From contig NZ_CP048289.1 of NCBI RefSeq assembly GCF_014084105.1, positions 6,767,922 to 6,831,921 of the forward strand: a DNA stretch of 64,000 bases, given 5' to 3'. The translations under genes and the position numbers were made by a program. The DNA comes from Streptacidiphilus sp. P02-A3a (GTDB taxonomy: Bacteria > Actinomycetota > Actinomycetes > Streptomycetales > Streptomycetaceae). Shown here piece by piece: positions 1 to 9,206 of the stretch (the first letter of the stretch is position 1; the number at the start of each line of letters is the position of its first letter). The notes beneath the pieces were generated by a model. The model saw only the letters and a list, made by a program, of their open reading frames with translations. It was not told the DNA's origin and made no database searches.

Positions 1-3000
1 GCGGCGCCAGTGCCTGCGACCCGTTGAACTCCACCACCAAGGCGAACTGGCCCGACGTGCCCTTCGATGTGGCCTGCGCCTCGGGGGCGACGTGCTCGGC
101 GCACTCGCCCTCGTTCTACTCCACGGTGCGCCTGGCGTCGATCACCACCGAGCAGTGGGACACCGCGACGTCGGCGTACAACACGGTGGACACCTACACG
201 CTGACCCACACCATGCCGACCGACGGCGACGGCGGTGCGACCTTGTGGCTGGCCTCGATCTCGCACCGGGGCTCCGACTCGCGGGCCACCGGTTCGGGGA
301 CGGCGATCACCGTGCCCTCGGTCTCGTTCGGCGCGGTGGACCTGCCGAACCGGGTGGACACGGTCACCGACGGCCTGCCGCCGCTGTACCGGTTCCGGAT
401 CAACTCGGTGACCACCGAGTCGGGTTCGGTGATCGGCGTGGACTACACGCTGACCAGCGCGTGCACCGCACCGGTGACCATCAGCCCGGCCACGGACACC
501 TCCTCGTGCTACCCGGTGTACTGGACCCCGCAGGGCTACAGCGCACCGTTCCTGGACTGGTTCAACAAGTACGCGGTGCAGGAGGTCACCCAGTCCGACC
601 CGACCGGCGGCGCGCCGGTCAAGGCCACCTCCTACCAGTACGCGAGCCCGGCCTGGCACTACGACGACAACGAGGTCGTGCAGGCCAAGTACCGCACCTA
701 CGGGCAGTGGCGCGGCTACGCGGATGTCAAGACGTTCACCGGTGACGGGGTCAACGACCCGCGCACCGAGTCCGAGGCGCACTACTACCAGGGCATGTCG
801 GACGACAACGACAGCACCACCGTCAACCTCACCGACTCCCAAGGCGGTACCCACCCCGACCTGGACCAGTTGGCGGGGCAGGCCTTGGAGTCGACGAGTT
901 ACCTGGGTGAGGGTGGTCCGGTGGACCAGTCGACGATCACCTCGTACTGGGTCTCGGCGGCTACCGCCAGCCGTAGCCGGGCCGGCTTGCCGGCGTTGAC
1001 GGCGAACCTGGTGGAGCCGGTCGAGTCCTGGAGCCGGACCGCGTTGACCGACGGCGGCGCCACCAGTTGGCGCGTCAACGAGACCGACAGCAGCTACGAC
1101 GCGTCCCCCAGCGACGCGGACTTCGGCCTGCAGACGGCCAGTTACACCCATACCGTTCCGGCCCAGAGTGCCTACGACCGGTGCACCACCACCAGCTACG
1201 CGCCCGTCAACACCGGTGAGAACCTGGTGGGCCTGGTGTCGGGTGCCGAGAGCGACGCGGTGGCCTGCGGCGGCTTCACCCAAGGCGGCGTCAGCAGTGT
1301 CCCGGGTTCGGTCAACACCCTGACCGCCCCGACCACGGTGTCGCGTCCGGGGCAGGTCGTCTCGGCGACCCGCAGCTTCTACGACGACCCGGCCGACGCG
1401 GCCAAGCCCGCCAACTGGCCCGCCCTGGCGTTCCCGCAGGCCACCGCCCCGACCAAGGGCGAGGTCTCGATCGTGCAGAAGGCGAACGGCTACAGCGGTG
1501 GCGCGTTCAGCTGGACCACCACCTCCGCGCAGGTCTTCGATACGGCCGGGCGCGGCACCGACGCCTACGATCCGGTCGGCTCGGACACCCACACCGCCTA
1601 CACCACCGACGCGGTCGGCCTGGTCACCGGGACCAAGACCACCAACGCGCTGGGGCAGAGCACCTCGGTCACCATCGACCCGGCCCGCAGCCTGACCCTG
1701 ACGTCCACCGATCCCAACGGGATCGTGACCACCACCCAGTACGACACACTGGGCCGCGCCACCTCGGTGTGGAGCAACTCACGGCCCACGAGCAGTCCCG
1801 CGAACGCGCTCTACAGCTACCAGCTGTCCAACACCGCGGTCACCGCGGTCACCACCGAGACAATGAACGACGAGGCCGGGTACGTGGTCTCGACCGCCCT
1901 CTACGACGCGCTGCTGCGGATCCGGCAGACCCAGACCTCCACCCCGCAGGGCGGCCGGATGGTCAGCGACACCTTCTACGACACCCGCGGCTGGAAGTCC
2001 GCGGTCTACAACGGCTGGTGGGACTCGGCCACCGGCCCCAACACCACCCTGGTCTCGGCGGCGAACCTCAAGGACGAGGTCCCCAACCAGGACTACTACA
2101 CCTACGACGGCCTGGGCCGGGTGGTGGTCGACTCCTCGGACAAGGACAACACGGTGGTCTCCACCACCACCACCGTCTACAACGGCGACCGCACCACCGT
2201 CATCCCCACCACCGCCCCCATCCCCGCCAGCGGCGTCATCCCCACCGGCGGCGGCACCATCACCTCCACCGCCACCGACCCGCTCGGACGCACCACCGAA
2301 CTCGACTCCTACACCAGCACCCCGACCCTGAACACCCCCGCCGACACCTTCACCGGCACCTGGTCGGTGACCGGCGGCACCAGCCAGGCCATCACCTACG
2401 GCTACGACAGCCACGACAACCAGAACACCACCACCACCGGCGGATCCACCTGGACCGACACCTACAACCTCCTCGGCCAGATCACCGCCAAGTCCGACCC
2501 CGACGCCGGCAACTCCACCATGACCTACGACGCCGCGGGAAACCTCACCCAGAGCACCGACGCCCTGGGCAACACGGTCACCACCACCTACGACGCCCTC
2601 GGCCGTAAAACCGCCCAGTACGCCGCCACCGCCACCACCCAAAAACCCGGCACCGAAGTCGCCTCCTGGATCTACGACAACAGCAACGCCGTCGCCGGGG
2701 TAACCGACGCCATCGGACAACTCACCACCGCCACCGCCTACAACGGCACGAACGCCTACACCACCCAGTCCCTGGGCTTCAACGCCTTCGGCGAGTCCAC
2801 CGGCGAGACCATCACCATCCCCACCGCCGAAGGCGCCCTCGCCGGCAGCTACACCTTCCAAAACGCCTACACCACCAACACCGGCCTCCTGGACGCGGCC
2901 CGCTCACCCGCGGCCGGCGGACTACCCCTGGAAACCGTCAGCAGCACCTACACCAGCGCCCTGGACCTCCCCAACGGCCTGGCCGGAGCCAACCCCTACA

Positions 3001-5033
3001 CCCAGAACACCACCTACAACGCCTACGGCCAAGTCAACCAGGAAACCATCGGCTCCATCGGCAGCCAGGCCTACCTGACCGACACCTTCGACCCCCACAC
3101 CGGCACCCTCAACGACGAACTGATCACCCGCGAGAGCGCCACCCCCACCGACATCGACGACGAGTCCTACACCTACGACACCGGCGGGAACATCACCTCC
3201 CAGACCAGCACCCGCCTCGGCTCCACCACCAACAGCGAAACCCAGTGCTACCAATACGACACCCTGCGCCGCCTGACCCAGGCCTGGACCGCCACCGACT
3301 CCTGCGCCGCCACCCCCACCACCGCCAACTCCACCACCGTCGGCGACACCATCACCGCCGGCGCCTACTGGACCAGCTGGACCTTCGACGTCCTGGGCAA
3401 CCGCCAAACCGAGACCGACCACTCCACCACCGGCGGCACCGACACCACCACCACCTACACCTACAACAACAACGGCACCAACCAACCCAGCACGCTGACC
3501 TCCACCACCGGCGCCACCACCGGCCCGACCAGCTACAACTACGACGCCGACGGCAACATGACCACCCGCACCACCCCCACCACCGGAACCCAGAACCTGG
3601 TCTGGTCCCCCGACGGACAACTCACCAACATCAACGGCGGCACCACCGGCAACAGCAGCTTCGTCTACGACGCCACCGGCACCCTCCTACTGGAGAAAGA
3701 CCCCGGCACCACCACCCTCTACCTCCCCGGCGAACAACTCACCCTCACCGGCACCACCGTCACCGGCACCCGCTACTACACCCTCCCCGGCGGCGGCACC
3801 ACCACCCGCACCGCAGCCGGAAACAACTACCAATTCGAATTCAGCGACCAACACGGAACCAACGGCCTCGCCCTCGACTCCACCGCCCAAAACCCCACCT
3901 GGCGCCAATTCACCCCCTACGGCGCCAACCGAGGCACCACCGTCACCTGGACCGACAACCGCGGCTTCCTCAACGCCCCCACCGACACCAACACCGGCCT
4001 CACCATCATCGGCGCCCGCCAATACGACCCCACCACCGCCCGATTCATCAGCCTCGACCCCCTCTTCGAAGCCACTAGCCTCCAACAACTCAACGGCTAC
4101 AGCTACGCCGAAAACGACCCCATCAACCAAGCCGACCCCACCGGGACCATGGTCATGATCATGGCCGGGGGCGTAGTCGGATCGGCAGCCGCGGTCGAGG
4201 CCTACTACGCCCGGCAAGCAGCCGCTGAATCGGCCGCCCAAAGGGAGGCGATCCGCCAGCAGATCGCCGAGGACAACTACTACTACAACTACTACCTCCC
4301 AGCCTACGACCAGTGGCAGCGGGAGATGAACCAGTGGACGGCCTACAACGCCAAAACCCACTGCTCCGGCGGCGGTAAATTCACCACCTGCCAGTCCCAG
4401 GCCCAGATCGACAAGAACAACGCCGCCCTGCACAACCTCGAATCCACCGTGGCGGACGACTCCAGCACCCTGGGCGACGCGGCTGGAAACGCACTCGGCA
4501 TGCTCGCCGGAGGCGGCGGCACCCTGGGAGGCGGCGCGCTGGCAGCCACCGGCGTCGGCGAATGCGCGGTAGGCGTCCTCTGCCTAGCGGGCGCCCCCTC
4601 CCTCGCCGGAGGACTCGCCATCGCCACCCCCAGCGCAGGCCTCATGGTCAAGTCCGCTGTCGGGTTCGGCAACGACCTCAACACCCTGATGAACGAGTCG
4701 TCCGGGTCGGACGGCAAGCGCCCGACGGTCAGTCAGTTGACGCAGCAGGAACGTGAAGCAGCCATCAAGGTGGCGAGTGACCACGACACCACACTCGGCC
4801 AGCTGGGAAGGGGCGGTGATCCGCAGGTCTGGGACAACCAGGACGGTAGTGCGGCCCTGGCCAACCCGGAGAATCTGGCGAAAGTCCGGTCCGCCTTCAG
4901 CTATTCGGACATCACCACGTTCCGGACCTACTTCAACGCGGTGAACGACGCATCCATCGAGCGTGGCGTCAACGTGAACCCCAGTGCGATCCAGCGGGTA
5001 GCCCTTCTTGATTACTACCTCTCCAACTGGTAG
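1..5033 (+). CDS. RHS/YD-repeat polymorphic toxin, 5' truncated by window
   Basis: The reading frame is open from base 3 with no stop, so the true start lies outside the window and at least 1,676 residues are visible. The central part is packed with YD-type repeats of the form YDxxGRxT/YDAxGNLT, which in this family build the hollow RHS shell that encloses a toxin. The conserved RHS closing block (GARQYDPTTARFISLDP ... NDPINQADPTG) ends near base 4143. About 295 residues follow: Tyr-rich and Gln-rich helix, a Gly/Ala-rich hydrophobic stretch that may be membrane-active, and a final ~110-residue domain ending in DYYLSNW that I do not recognise. By family knowledge this is a contact-dependent or secreted antibacterial toxin. 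The toxin activity is unknown. A probable immunity gene follows. Confidence 0.85.
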   Translation, partial: GASACDPLNSTTKANWPDVPFDVACASGATCSAHSPSFYSTVRLASITTEQWDTATSAYNTVDTYTLTHTMPTDGDGGATLWLASISHRGSDSRATGSGTAITVPSVSFGAVDLPNRVDTVTDGLPPLYRFRINSVTTESGSVIGVDYTLTSACTAPVTISPATDTSSCYPVYWTPQGYSAPFLDWFNKYAVQEVTQSDPTGGAPVKATSYQYASPAWHYDDNEVVQAKYRTYGQWRGYADVKTFTGDGVNDPRTESEAHYYQGMSDDNDSTTVNLTDSQGGTHPDLDQLAGQALESTSYLGEGGPVDQSTITSYWVSAATASRSRAGLPALTANLVEPVESWSRTALTDGGATSWRVNETDSSYDASPSDADFGLQTASYTHTVPAQSAYDRCTTTSYAPVNTGENLVGLVSGAESDAVACGGFTQGGVSSVPGSVNTLTAPTTVSRPGQVVSATRSFYDDPADAAKPANWPALAFPQATAPTKGEVSIVQKANGYSGGAFSWTTTSAQVFDTAGRGTDAYDPVGSDTHTAYTTDAVGLVTGTKTTNALGQSTSVTIDPARSLTLTSTDPNGIVTTTQYDTLGRATSVWSNSRPTSSPANALYSYQLSNTAVTAVTTETMNDEAGYVVSTALYDALLRIRQTQTSTPQGGRMVSDTFYDTRGWKSAVYNGWWDSATGPNTTLVSAANLKDEVPNQDYYTYDGLGRVVVDSSDKDNTVVSTTTTVYNGDRTTVIPTTAPIPASGVIPTGGGTITSTATDPLGRTTELDSYTSTPTLNTPADTFTGTWSVTGGTSQAITYGYDSHDNQNTTTTGGSTWTDTYNLLGQITAKSDPDAGNSTMTYDAAGNLTQSTDALGNTVTTTYDALGRKTAQYAATATTQKPGTEVASWIYDNSNAVAGVTDAIGQLTTATAYNGTNAYTTQSLGFNAFGESTGETITIPTAEGALAGSYTFQNAYTTNTGLLDAARSPAAGGLPLETVSSTYTSALDLPNGLAGANPYTQNTTYNAYGQVNQETIGSIGSQAYLTDTFDPHTGTLNDELITRESATPTDIDDESYTYDTGGNITSQTSTRLGSTTNSETQCYQYDTLRRLTQAWTATDSCAATPTTANSTTVGDTITAGAYWTSWTFDVLGNRQTETDHSTTGGTDTTTTYTYNNNGTNQPSTLTSTTGATTGPTSYNYDADGNMTTRTTPTTGTQNLVWSPDGQLTNINGGTTGNSSFVYDATGTLLLEKDPGTTTLYLPGEQLTLTGTTVTGTRYYTLPGGGTTTRTAAGNNYQFEFSDQHGTNGLALDSTAQNPTWRQFTPYGANRGTTVTWTDNRGFLNAPTDTNTGLTIIGARQYDPTTARFISLDPLFEATSLQQLNGYSYAENDPINQADPTGTMVMIMAGGVVGSAAAVEAYYARQAAAESAAQREAIRQQIAEDNYYYNYYLPAYDQWQREMNQWTAYNAKTHCSGGGKFTTCQSQAQIDKNNAALHNLESTVADDSSTLGDAAGNALGMLAGGGGTLGGGALAATGVGECAVGVLCLAGAPSLAGGLAIATPSAGLMVKSAVGFGNDLNTLMNESSGSDGKRPTVSQLTQQEREAAIKVASDHDTTLGQLGRGGDPQVWDNQDGSAALANPENLAKVRSAFSYSDITTFRTYFNAVNDASIERGVNVNPSAIQRVALLDYYLSNW

Positions 5034-5060
5034 GGCTGACGTCCGTCTGTGACGTCGAGT

Positions 5061-5102
5061 GGGCGCCTGCCATCCATACTCTCCGTGTGGTGGCAGGCGC
5101 CC
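5061..5102 (+). terminator. 12-bp inverted repeat between toxin and downstream gene
   Basis: GGGCGCCTGCCA (5061-5072) is perfectly complementary to TGGCAGGCGCCC (5091-5102) across an 18-nt loop, 28 bases after the RHS stop codon and 50 bases before the next start. There is no T-run, as is usual for high-GC actinomycete terminators. It could terminate transcription or attenuate read-through from toxin into the immunity gene. Confidence 0.6.
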
Positions 5103-5151
5103 CTTGTGCCGCCAGTTCAACGAATCTCAGCCTGAAGGTGAAAACACTCGC

Positions 5152-5727
5152 ATGAACGGTCAGAATCCGGTGCACGTTCCCTACTGGAGCCCGCTCGCGA
5201 CGGCACGGAGCATCGTCGCCGACTGGGGCAGTTCAGGTGACCTCTCCGTGGACACGGATGCCAAATGGGCCGAGAAGAACTGGCTCAACGTTCCCGGTCC
5301 TTTCTATACCGGGGAGACGGACACCGGAATGAACGGCCCCGTCCACGCGCCTCGGATGATCCTCTGCGGTGAGGACGGAATGGAATTCGTCTACCGGCAT
5401 CCCCGTTCCCCGGATGACGTCAGGACCCTGCTCGAAGCCGCCTGGGGCGAGCCCATGGGGGGTTACGCCTGGGACGGGGACGAGCGCTGGACCCCTGACT
5501 CCGTCCGGAGCTGGTGGGCGGACCGCTCACGGCTGCGCACCTGGATCGCAGATGAGATCTCGCGATGCTCCGAGAGCCGCTTCCCGCACGACCAGGCGAC
5601 ACTGCCCGCTCTGCGCGAGTTCTCACAGAGCCTGGACGGCCGTCTCCCGCAGTACCTGCGCGGCTACATCTTCTGGTTGACCGAGGGGCGGGAGCCGGCT
5701 CCGTCGGAGCTGCTTCCCCCGCTCTGA
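5152..5727 (+). CDS. Probable immunity protein for the RHS toxin
   Basis: This encodes a 191-residue soluble protein with no signal peptide or membrane segment, rich in Trp and acidic residues. The ATG at 5152 is chosen because GAAGGTG lies 11 bases upstream; the longer open frame would start inside the intergenic hairpin. It lies directly downstream of the RHS gene on the same strand, the usual position of a cognate immunity gene. I do not recognise a named domain; motifs such as VPGPFYTGETD and LRGYIFWLTEG look like a conserved actinobacterial family found beside Rhs genes, but that is from memory. The immunity role is inferred from position only. Confidence 0.6.
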   Translation: MNGQNPVHVPYWSPLATARSIVADWGSSGDLSVDTDAKWAEKNWLNVPGPFYTGETDTGMNGPVHAPRMILCGEDGMEFVYRHPRSPDDVRTLLEAAWGEPMGGYAWDGDERWTPDSVRSWWADRSRLRTWIADEISRCSESRFPHDQATLPALREFSQSLDGRLPQYLRGYIFWLTEGREPAPSELLPPL

Positions 5728-5799
5728 CGGCCTCTCGGCGCTCGGACGCGACCCGCTCAGGGTCGGTCGTCCGGGCGGACCGGGGGCCCGGGTAGTCGC

Positions 5800-6657
5800 T
5801 CAGTGGGTGGCGGGCTGGGCGAGCAGGTCGCGCGCTGTGCGCGGTTCACGGCCCAGGAGCTTGCCCAGGAGCGGGTCGACCCCGGCGAAACGGCCCTGCT
5901 CCGCCGCCTGGTAGAAGCCGAGCAGGAAGCGCGCCATCTGCTCCCGCGCGCCTCGGGCGATCTGGGCCGCGATCCACTCCTCCTCGTCCACGGCCACGCA
6001 CGTGATGGTGCGGCCGGTGAGCTGCGAGGCGATGACGGCGAGGTCGTCGAACGTCGGCGCGGCGCCCGCGGTGAGCGTCGTCGGGCCGTCGTAGGCGCCG
6101 TTGGAGGCGAGGATGACGGCGGCGGCTTCGGCGGCGTCCTCACGGGCGGTCCACGACACCGGACCGGCGGCCGGCACCGCGATGACGCCCGTCTCGCGCC
6201 ACGGTCCCATCAGCCAGTTGAGGCTGTGCGCGTAGAAGCCGTTGCGCAGTGACGTCCAGGCGACACCGGAGTCGGCCAGCAGCTGCTCGGTGGCGGCGTG
6301 GTGACGTGCGGGGCGGAAGGGGCTGTCGAGTCCGGCGCCCTGGTGGCTGGTGTAGAGGATCCGGCCGACCCCGGCGGTGACGGCGGCGTCGATCGCGGTG
6401 CGGTGCAGGGCCACGGCGTCGGCGGCCGGGTCGTTCGAGGAGACCAGCAGCAACTGGTCCGCGCCCTCGAAGGCGCCCGGCAGCGAGGCCGGGTCGGCGT
6501 AGTCGCCGTGGCGCACCGCCACGCCGCGCTCCGCGAACCGCTGGGCCCTGCTGACGTCGCGAACGGCGACGGCGATGTCCTCGGCGGGGACGCGCTCAAG
6601 GAGGTGATCGACGGTGGCGCCGTTGAGTGCGCCGGTGGCTCCGGTGATGACCAGCAT
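5800..6657 (-). CDS. NmrA/QorB-like NAD(P)-binding oxidoreductase
   Basis: A 285-residue atypical short-chain dehydrogenase. The N-terminus MLVITGATGALNGATVDHL is the dinucleotide-binding Rossmann loop, followed by VAVRDVSRAQRF, whose Arg residues commonly select NADP(H) in the NmrA/QorB group. YTSHQGA near residue 104 matches the region that replaces the classical Tyr-Lys catalytic pair. Members act as quinone or azo reductases or as redox-sensing NAD(P) binders. It is transcribed divergently from a TetR regulator across an 86-bp gap with a clear palindrome, so it is probably that regulator's target. The substrate cannot be told from sequence. Confidence 0.85.
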   Translation of the reverse strand: MLVITGATGALNGATVDHLLERVPAEDIAVAVRDVSRAQRFAERGVAVRHGDYADPASLPGAFEGADQLLLVSSNDPAADAVALHRTAIDAAVTAGVGRILYTSHQGAGLDSPFRPARHHAATEQLLADSGVAWTSLRNGFYAHSLNWLMGPWRETGVIAVPAAGPVSWTAREDAAEAAAVILASNGAYDGPTTLTAGAAPTFDDLAVIASQLTGRTITCVAVDEEEWIAAQIARGAREQMARFLLGFYQAAEQGRFAGVDPLLGKLLGREPRTARDLLAQPATH

Positions 6658-6694
6658 GTTCGACTCCAGGTGTTATCGATGATTCGCCCTATGC

Positions 6695-6708
6695 GTTACC
6701 ACCGTAAC
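6695..6708. promoter_or_regulatory. Palindromic operator between oxidoreductase and TetR gene
   Basis: GTTAC-CACC-GTAAC is a perfect inverted repeat in the short divergent promoter region. A second self-complementary element, CGATATCG, lies at 6728-6735, only 8 bases before the TetR GTG, which suggests a leaderless or very short TetR leader. Both are good candidates for autoregulatory TetR binding. Confidence 0.55.
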
Positions 6709-6743
6709 ATCGACGATACCAAGCATGCGATATCGTTGGAAAC

Positions 6744-7451
6744 GTGAATGATCCCGCTCCGCAGTCCTCACGCGACACCGTGCGTTCACGGCTGGTCGAA
6801 GTCGCCGCCCACCTCCTCGCCACCGAGGGGCCGGAAGCGGTGACCACACGCTCGGTCGCGCTCGCCGCCGGGGTCCAGGCGCCCACGATCTACCGCCTCT
6901 TCGGCGACAAGAACGGACTGCTGGACGCGGTGGCCGTGCACGGCTTCACGAGCTACGTGGCGCGGAAGCGCCCCGTCGACGCCGATGACGACCCGGTGGC
7001 GGGGCTGCGCGCCGGGTGGGATCTGCACGTCGGCTTCGGCCTCGCCAACCCGGCCCTGTTCCGGCTCATGCACACGGCGACTCGAACGCCCGACCAGCGG
7101 TCCGCCGCCGAGTCCGGCCTACGGGTGCTGCGGCAGCGGGTGCTGCGCGTCGCCAGCGCCGGACGCCTGCGGGTGGCCGAGCACCGGGCCGTCGAGCTCA
7201 TCCACGCGGCAGGTACGGGCGTCGTGTTCGCCCTCATCGACCAGCCCGACGACGGACGCGACGAATCCCTGGCCGACCTGGCCTGGGAGGCGGTGTCCGC
7301 GACCATCCTGACCGACGCGCCCACCGGCACACCCCCCGGCCCGATCGCCGCGGCCGTCACCCTGCGGGCCGCGCTACCCGACCTCGCGACGTTCACCCCG
7401 CACGAGAGCGCGCTGTTCGGCGACTGGCTGGAGCGGGTCGCCAACCCCTGA
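6744..7451 (+). CDS. TetR/AcrR family transcriptional regulator
   Basis: A 235-residue regulator. Residues 10-60 form the TetR helix-turn-helix, with TTRSVALAAGVQAPTIYRLFGDKNGLLDAV the recognition portion; the remainder is a helical ligand-binding domain. GTG at 6744 is used with GGAAA at 6738, a very tight spacing, so the message may be leaderless. It faces the NmrA-type oxidoreductase, and the palindrome between them suggests it represses both genes and responds to a substrate of the enzyme, perhaps a quinone or other electrophile (inference). Confidence 0.88.
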   Translation: MNDPAPQSSRDTVRSRLVEVAAHLLATEGPEAVTTRSVALAAGVQAPTIYRLFGDKNGLLDAVAVHGFTSYVARKRPVDADDDPVAGLRAGWDLHVGFGLANPALFRLMHTATRTPDQRSAAESGLRVLRQRVLRVASAGRLRVAEHRAVELIHAAGTGVVFALIDQPDDGRDESLADLAWEAVSATILTDAPTGTPPGPIAAAVTLRAALPDLATFTPHESALFGDWLERVANP

Positions 7452-7591
7452 CCCGCCGCCTGGTCCGGACCGCCTGGCATTGGAATGGAACAGCGGCGGG
7501 CGGCGGTACGGGTACCGGCGGGCAGGGAACGCTGGCCAGGACACCGCCCACGGCTGCCGCGGAGTGGCGGGGCCGCGTGAAAGGAATCGGA

Positions 7592-7948
7592 ATGATCGAG
7601 TCAGCGGATATCCGCGAGTGGCGCACCCACGACGTCGTCGACCCCGGCGGTCACCGGATCGGCTCGCTGGAGGCGGTGTACGTGGACACCACCAGCGACG
7701 AGCCGGCCATGGTCACCGTCCAGGTCGGCCTGCCCACCCGGCACCGCCTGGTCTTCGTCCCCCTGGACGGTGCGGTCGTGGGGCCCGGCTACGTCAAGGT
7801 CGCCTACGACAAGGCGCTGGTGAAGGACTGCCCCGCGATCGGCACAGACGACGTGCTGCCCGCCGAGGACGAGGAGGCGGTGTTCCGGCACTACGACCTG
7901 AGCTACCAGCCCGGTGCGGCCGGTGAGCGGCAGCTCGCCCGCCGCTGA
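7592..7948 (+). CDS. PRC-barrel domain protein
   Basis: A 118-residue protein starting at ATG 7592, preceded by GAAAGGA. Residues 5-85 match the PRC-barrel pattern: an opening IREWRTHDVVDPGGHRIGSLEAVYVD followed by strands ending in RLVFVPLDGAVVGPGYVKVAYDK. In actinomycetes such single-barrel proteins are common, abundant under stress and of unknown biochemical role. The C-terminal tail (residues 88-118) is charged. It stands alone, downstream of but not coupled to the TetR gene. Confidence 0.8.
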   Translation: MIESADIREWRTHDVVDPGGHRIGSLEAVYVDTTSDEPAMVTVQVGLPTRHRLVFVPLDGAVVGPGYVKVAYDKALVKDCPAIGTDDVLPAEDEEAVFRHYDLSYQPGAAGERQLARR

Positions 7949-8021
7949 GCACCCGGCGCGGACCCGAGGGGTCCGCCCGCGGGCGGCCGGGCCCCGATCG
8001 AGAGATCAGAATCACGGCGTG

Positions 8022-8894
8022 TCAGTCCGCCCGGACGGCGTGGACCGTGGTGAAGGCCAGCAGCGGGGCGGCGGTCCGCGGGGGGTCCTCGCGTATCGGC
8101 GTGTGCCCGAGACCGGGCAGCAGCTCGACCCTCGCGCCCGGAACGGCGCGGTAGTCGGCGGCGGACGAGGAGCGCCACCTGCGGTCGTCCTCGCCGAAGA
8201 GCACCAGGAGCGGCTTGCCGAGGGGCGCCAGCCGGTCCGGGAGCGCCCGCCGCTCCAGGTGGTCGCGGGCGGCCTGCATCGTGCTGACGAGCGTGTGCAG
8301 GGTCATCCGGCGCACCTCGTCCAGGAGCTCCGGCGGGATCTGGTAGCCCACGCGGCTGAAGGCGGTGCTCGCGAACCCGCGGATCTGCTCGTCGGTCGGC
8401 GGCCACTGCGAGAGTCCGGCGGCCGGGGACGGCGGTGCGATGAAGGCGTCCAGGCTGGGTCCGGTGTTGATCAGCGCGAGCGCGGTCACCAGGTCGGGCC
8501 GCTGTTCGGCGAGGGCGACGGCGACCACGCCGCCGCTGGAGTGACCGACGACCACGGCGTGCTCGACGCCGAGTCGGCCCAGCGCCAGGCCGACCCGGCG
8601 TGCCTGGTCGGGGATCGCGTAGCTGCGGTCGGTCGGCTTGGCCGACCGGCCGTGCCCGAGGAGGTCGATCCGGATGACCCGGTGGGATCCGGTGAGCAGC
8701 GGAACCATCGGGTCCCAGGTGCGGGTCGAGGACGCGGACCCGTGGATGAGCAGGAGAGCGGGGGCGTCGCGAGGGCCGTCCTGGCACACGTGGATGTCGC
8801 CGTCCTCCAGTGACAGGGTCGTACTCCCGGTGGTCTCGCTCCCGGTGGTCTCGGCTTCGCCGTGCACGTGCGGTCCGTCTTCGGAATCAGTCAT
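8022..8894 (-). CDS. Alpha/beta hydrolase
   Basis: A 290-residue enzyme of the alpha/beta-hydrolase fold. LLLIHGSASSTRTW carries the oxyanion HG, VVVGHSSGGVVAVAL carries the nucleophile Ser in G-H-S-S-G, and LLPGLGHTPIREDP carries the catalytic His. GEDDRRW near residue 240 is the likely acid region. ATG at 8894 is taken as the start; a longer frame exists only through TTG. An acidic, low-complexity N-terminal ~30 residues precede the fold. Substrate unknown; the closest general class is soluble esterases and haloalkane dehalogenase-like hydrolases. Confidence 0.85.
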   Translation of the reverse strand: MTDSEDGPHVHGEAETTGSETTGSTTLSLEDGDIHVCQDGPRDAPALLLIHGSASSTRTWDPMVPLLTGSHRVIRIDLLGHGRSAKPTDRSYAIPDQARRVGLALGRLGVEHAVVVGHSSGGVVAVALAEQRPDLVTALALINTGPSLDAFIAPPSPAAGLSQWPPTDEQIRGFASTAFSRVGYQIPPELLDEVRRMTLHTLVSTMQAARDHLERRALPDRLAPLGKPLLVLFGEDDRRWRSSSAADYRAVPGARVELLPGLGHTPIREDPPRTAAPLLAFTTVHAVRAD

Positions 8895-8975
8895 GCGCCC
8901 ACTGTCGCCGCTGGAACCCGCCGCCGTATTGGACAAATGTTCCCCGGTCCCGGCTCGCGCGGCGCGGCGCGGGGC

Positions 8976-9093
8976 TCACGGCAGCGCGCGGCTGCTCGGT
9001 CGGCGGTGCCCGGTGGGCGTGATGCCGTACGCGGCACGGAAGGCGCGGGTGAAGTCGGCGGCGTGCGGGAAGCACCAGCGGGCGGCGACGTAA
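8976..9093 (-). pseudogene. Remnant of an AraC-family regulator (C-terminus only)
   Basis: Reading the minus strand, residues VAARWCFPHAADFTRAF and RAAYGITPTGHRR match the last helix-turn-helix and signature of AraC/XylS regulators. The rest of the ~300-residue family is missing: upstream there is no continuing AraC homology in any frame, only 110 bases of non-homologous sequence before the divergent small gene at 9207. It lies immediately upstream of the hydrolase, so it may be the decayed regulator of that gene. Confidence 0.55.
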
Positions 9094-9206
9094 CCCCTCG
9101 CCGGGGCGTCGTCCGCCCCCGGCGGGACCCCCGCGGTCGCGGTCCCGCGCGGACGTCGTCGACGCGGGACTGCGCGGGTGCGGATACTGCGGGCATACTG
9201 GCGGTG

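Noticed and set aside
2922-4433. Gly/Val-rich minus-strand and His/Arg-rich plus-strand frames in the RHS gene
   Set aside because: They arise from ACC/CAC-rich RHS codons read in other frames; no coding features.
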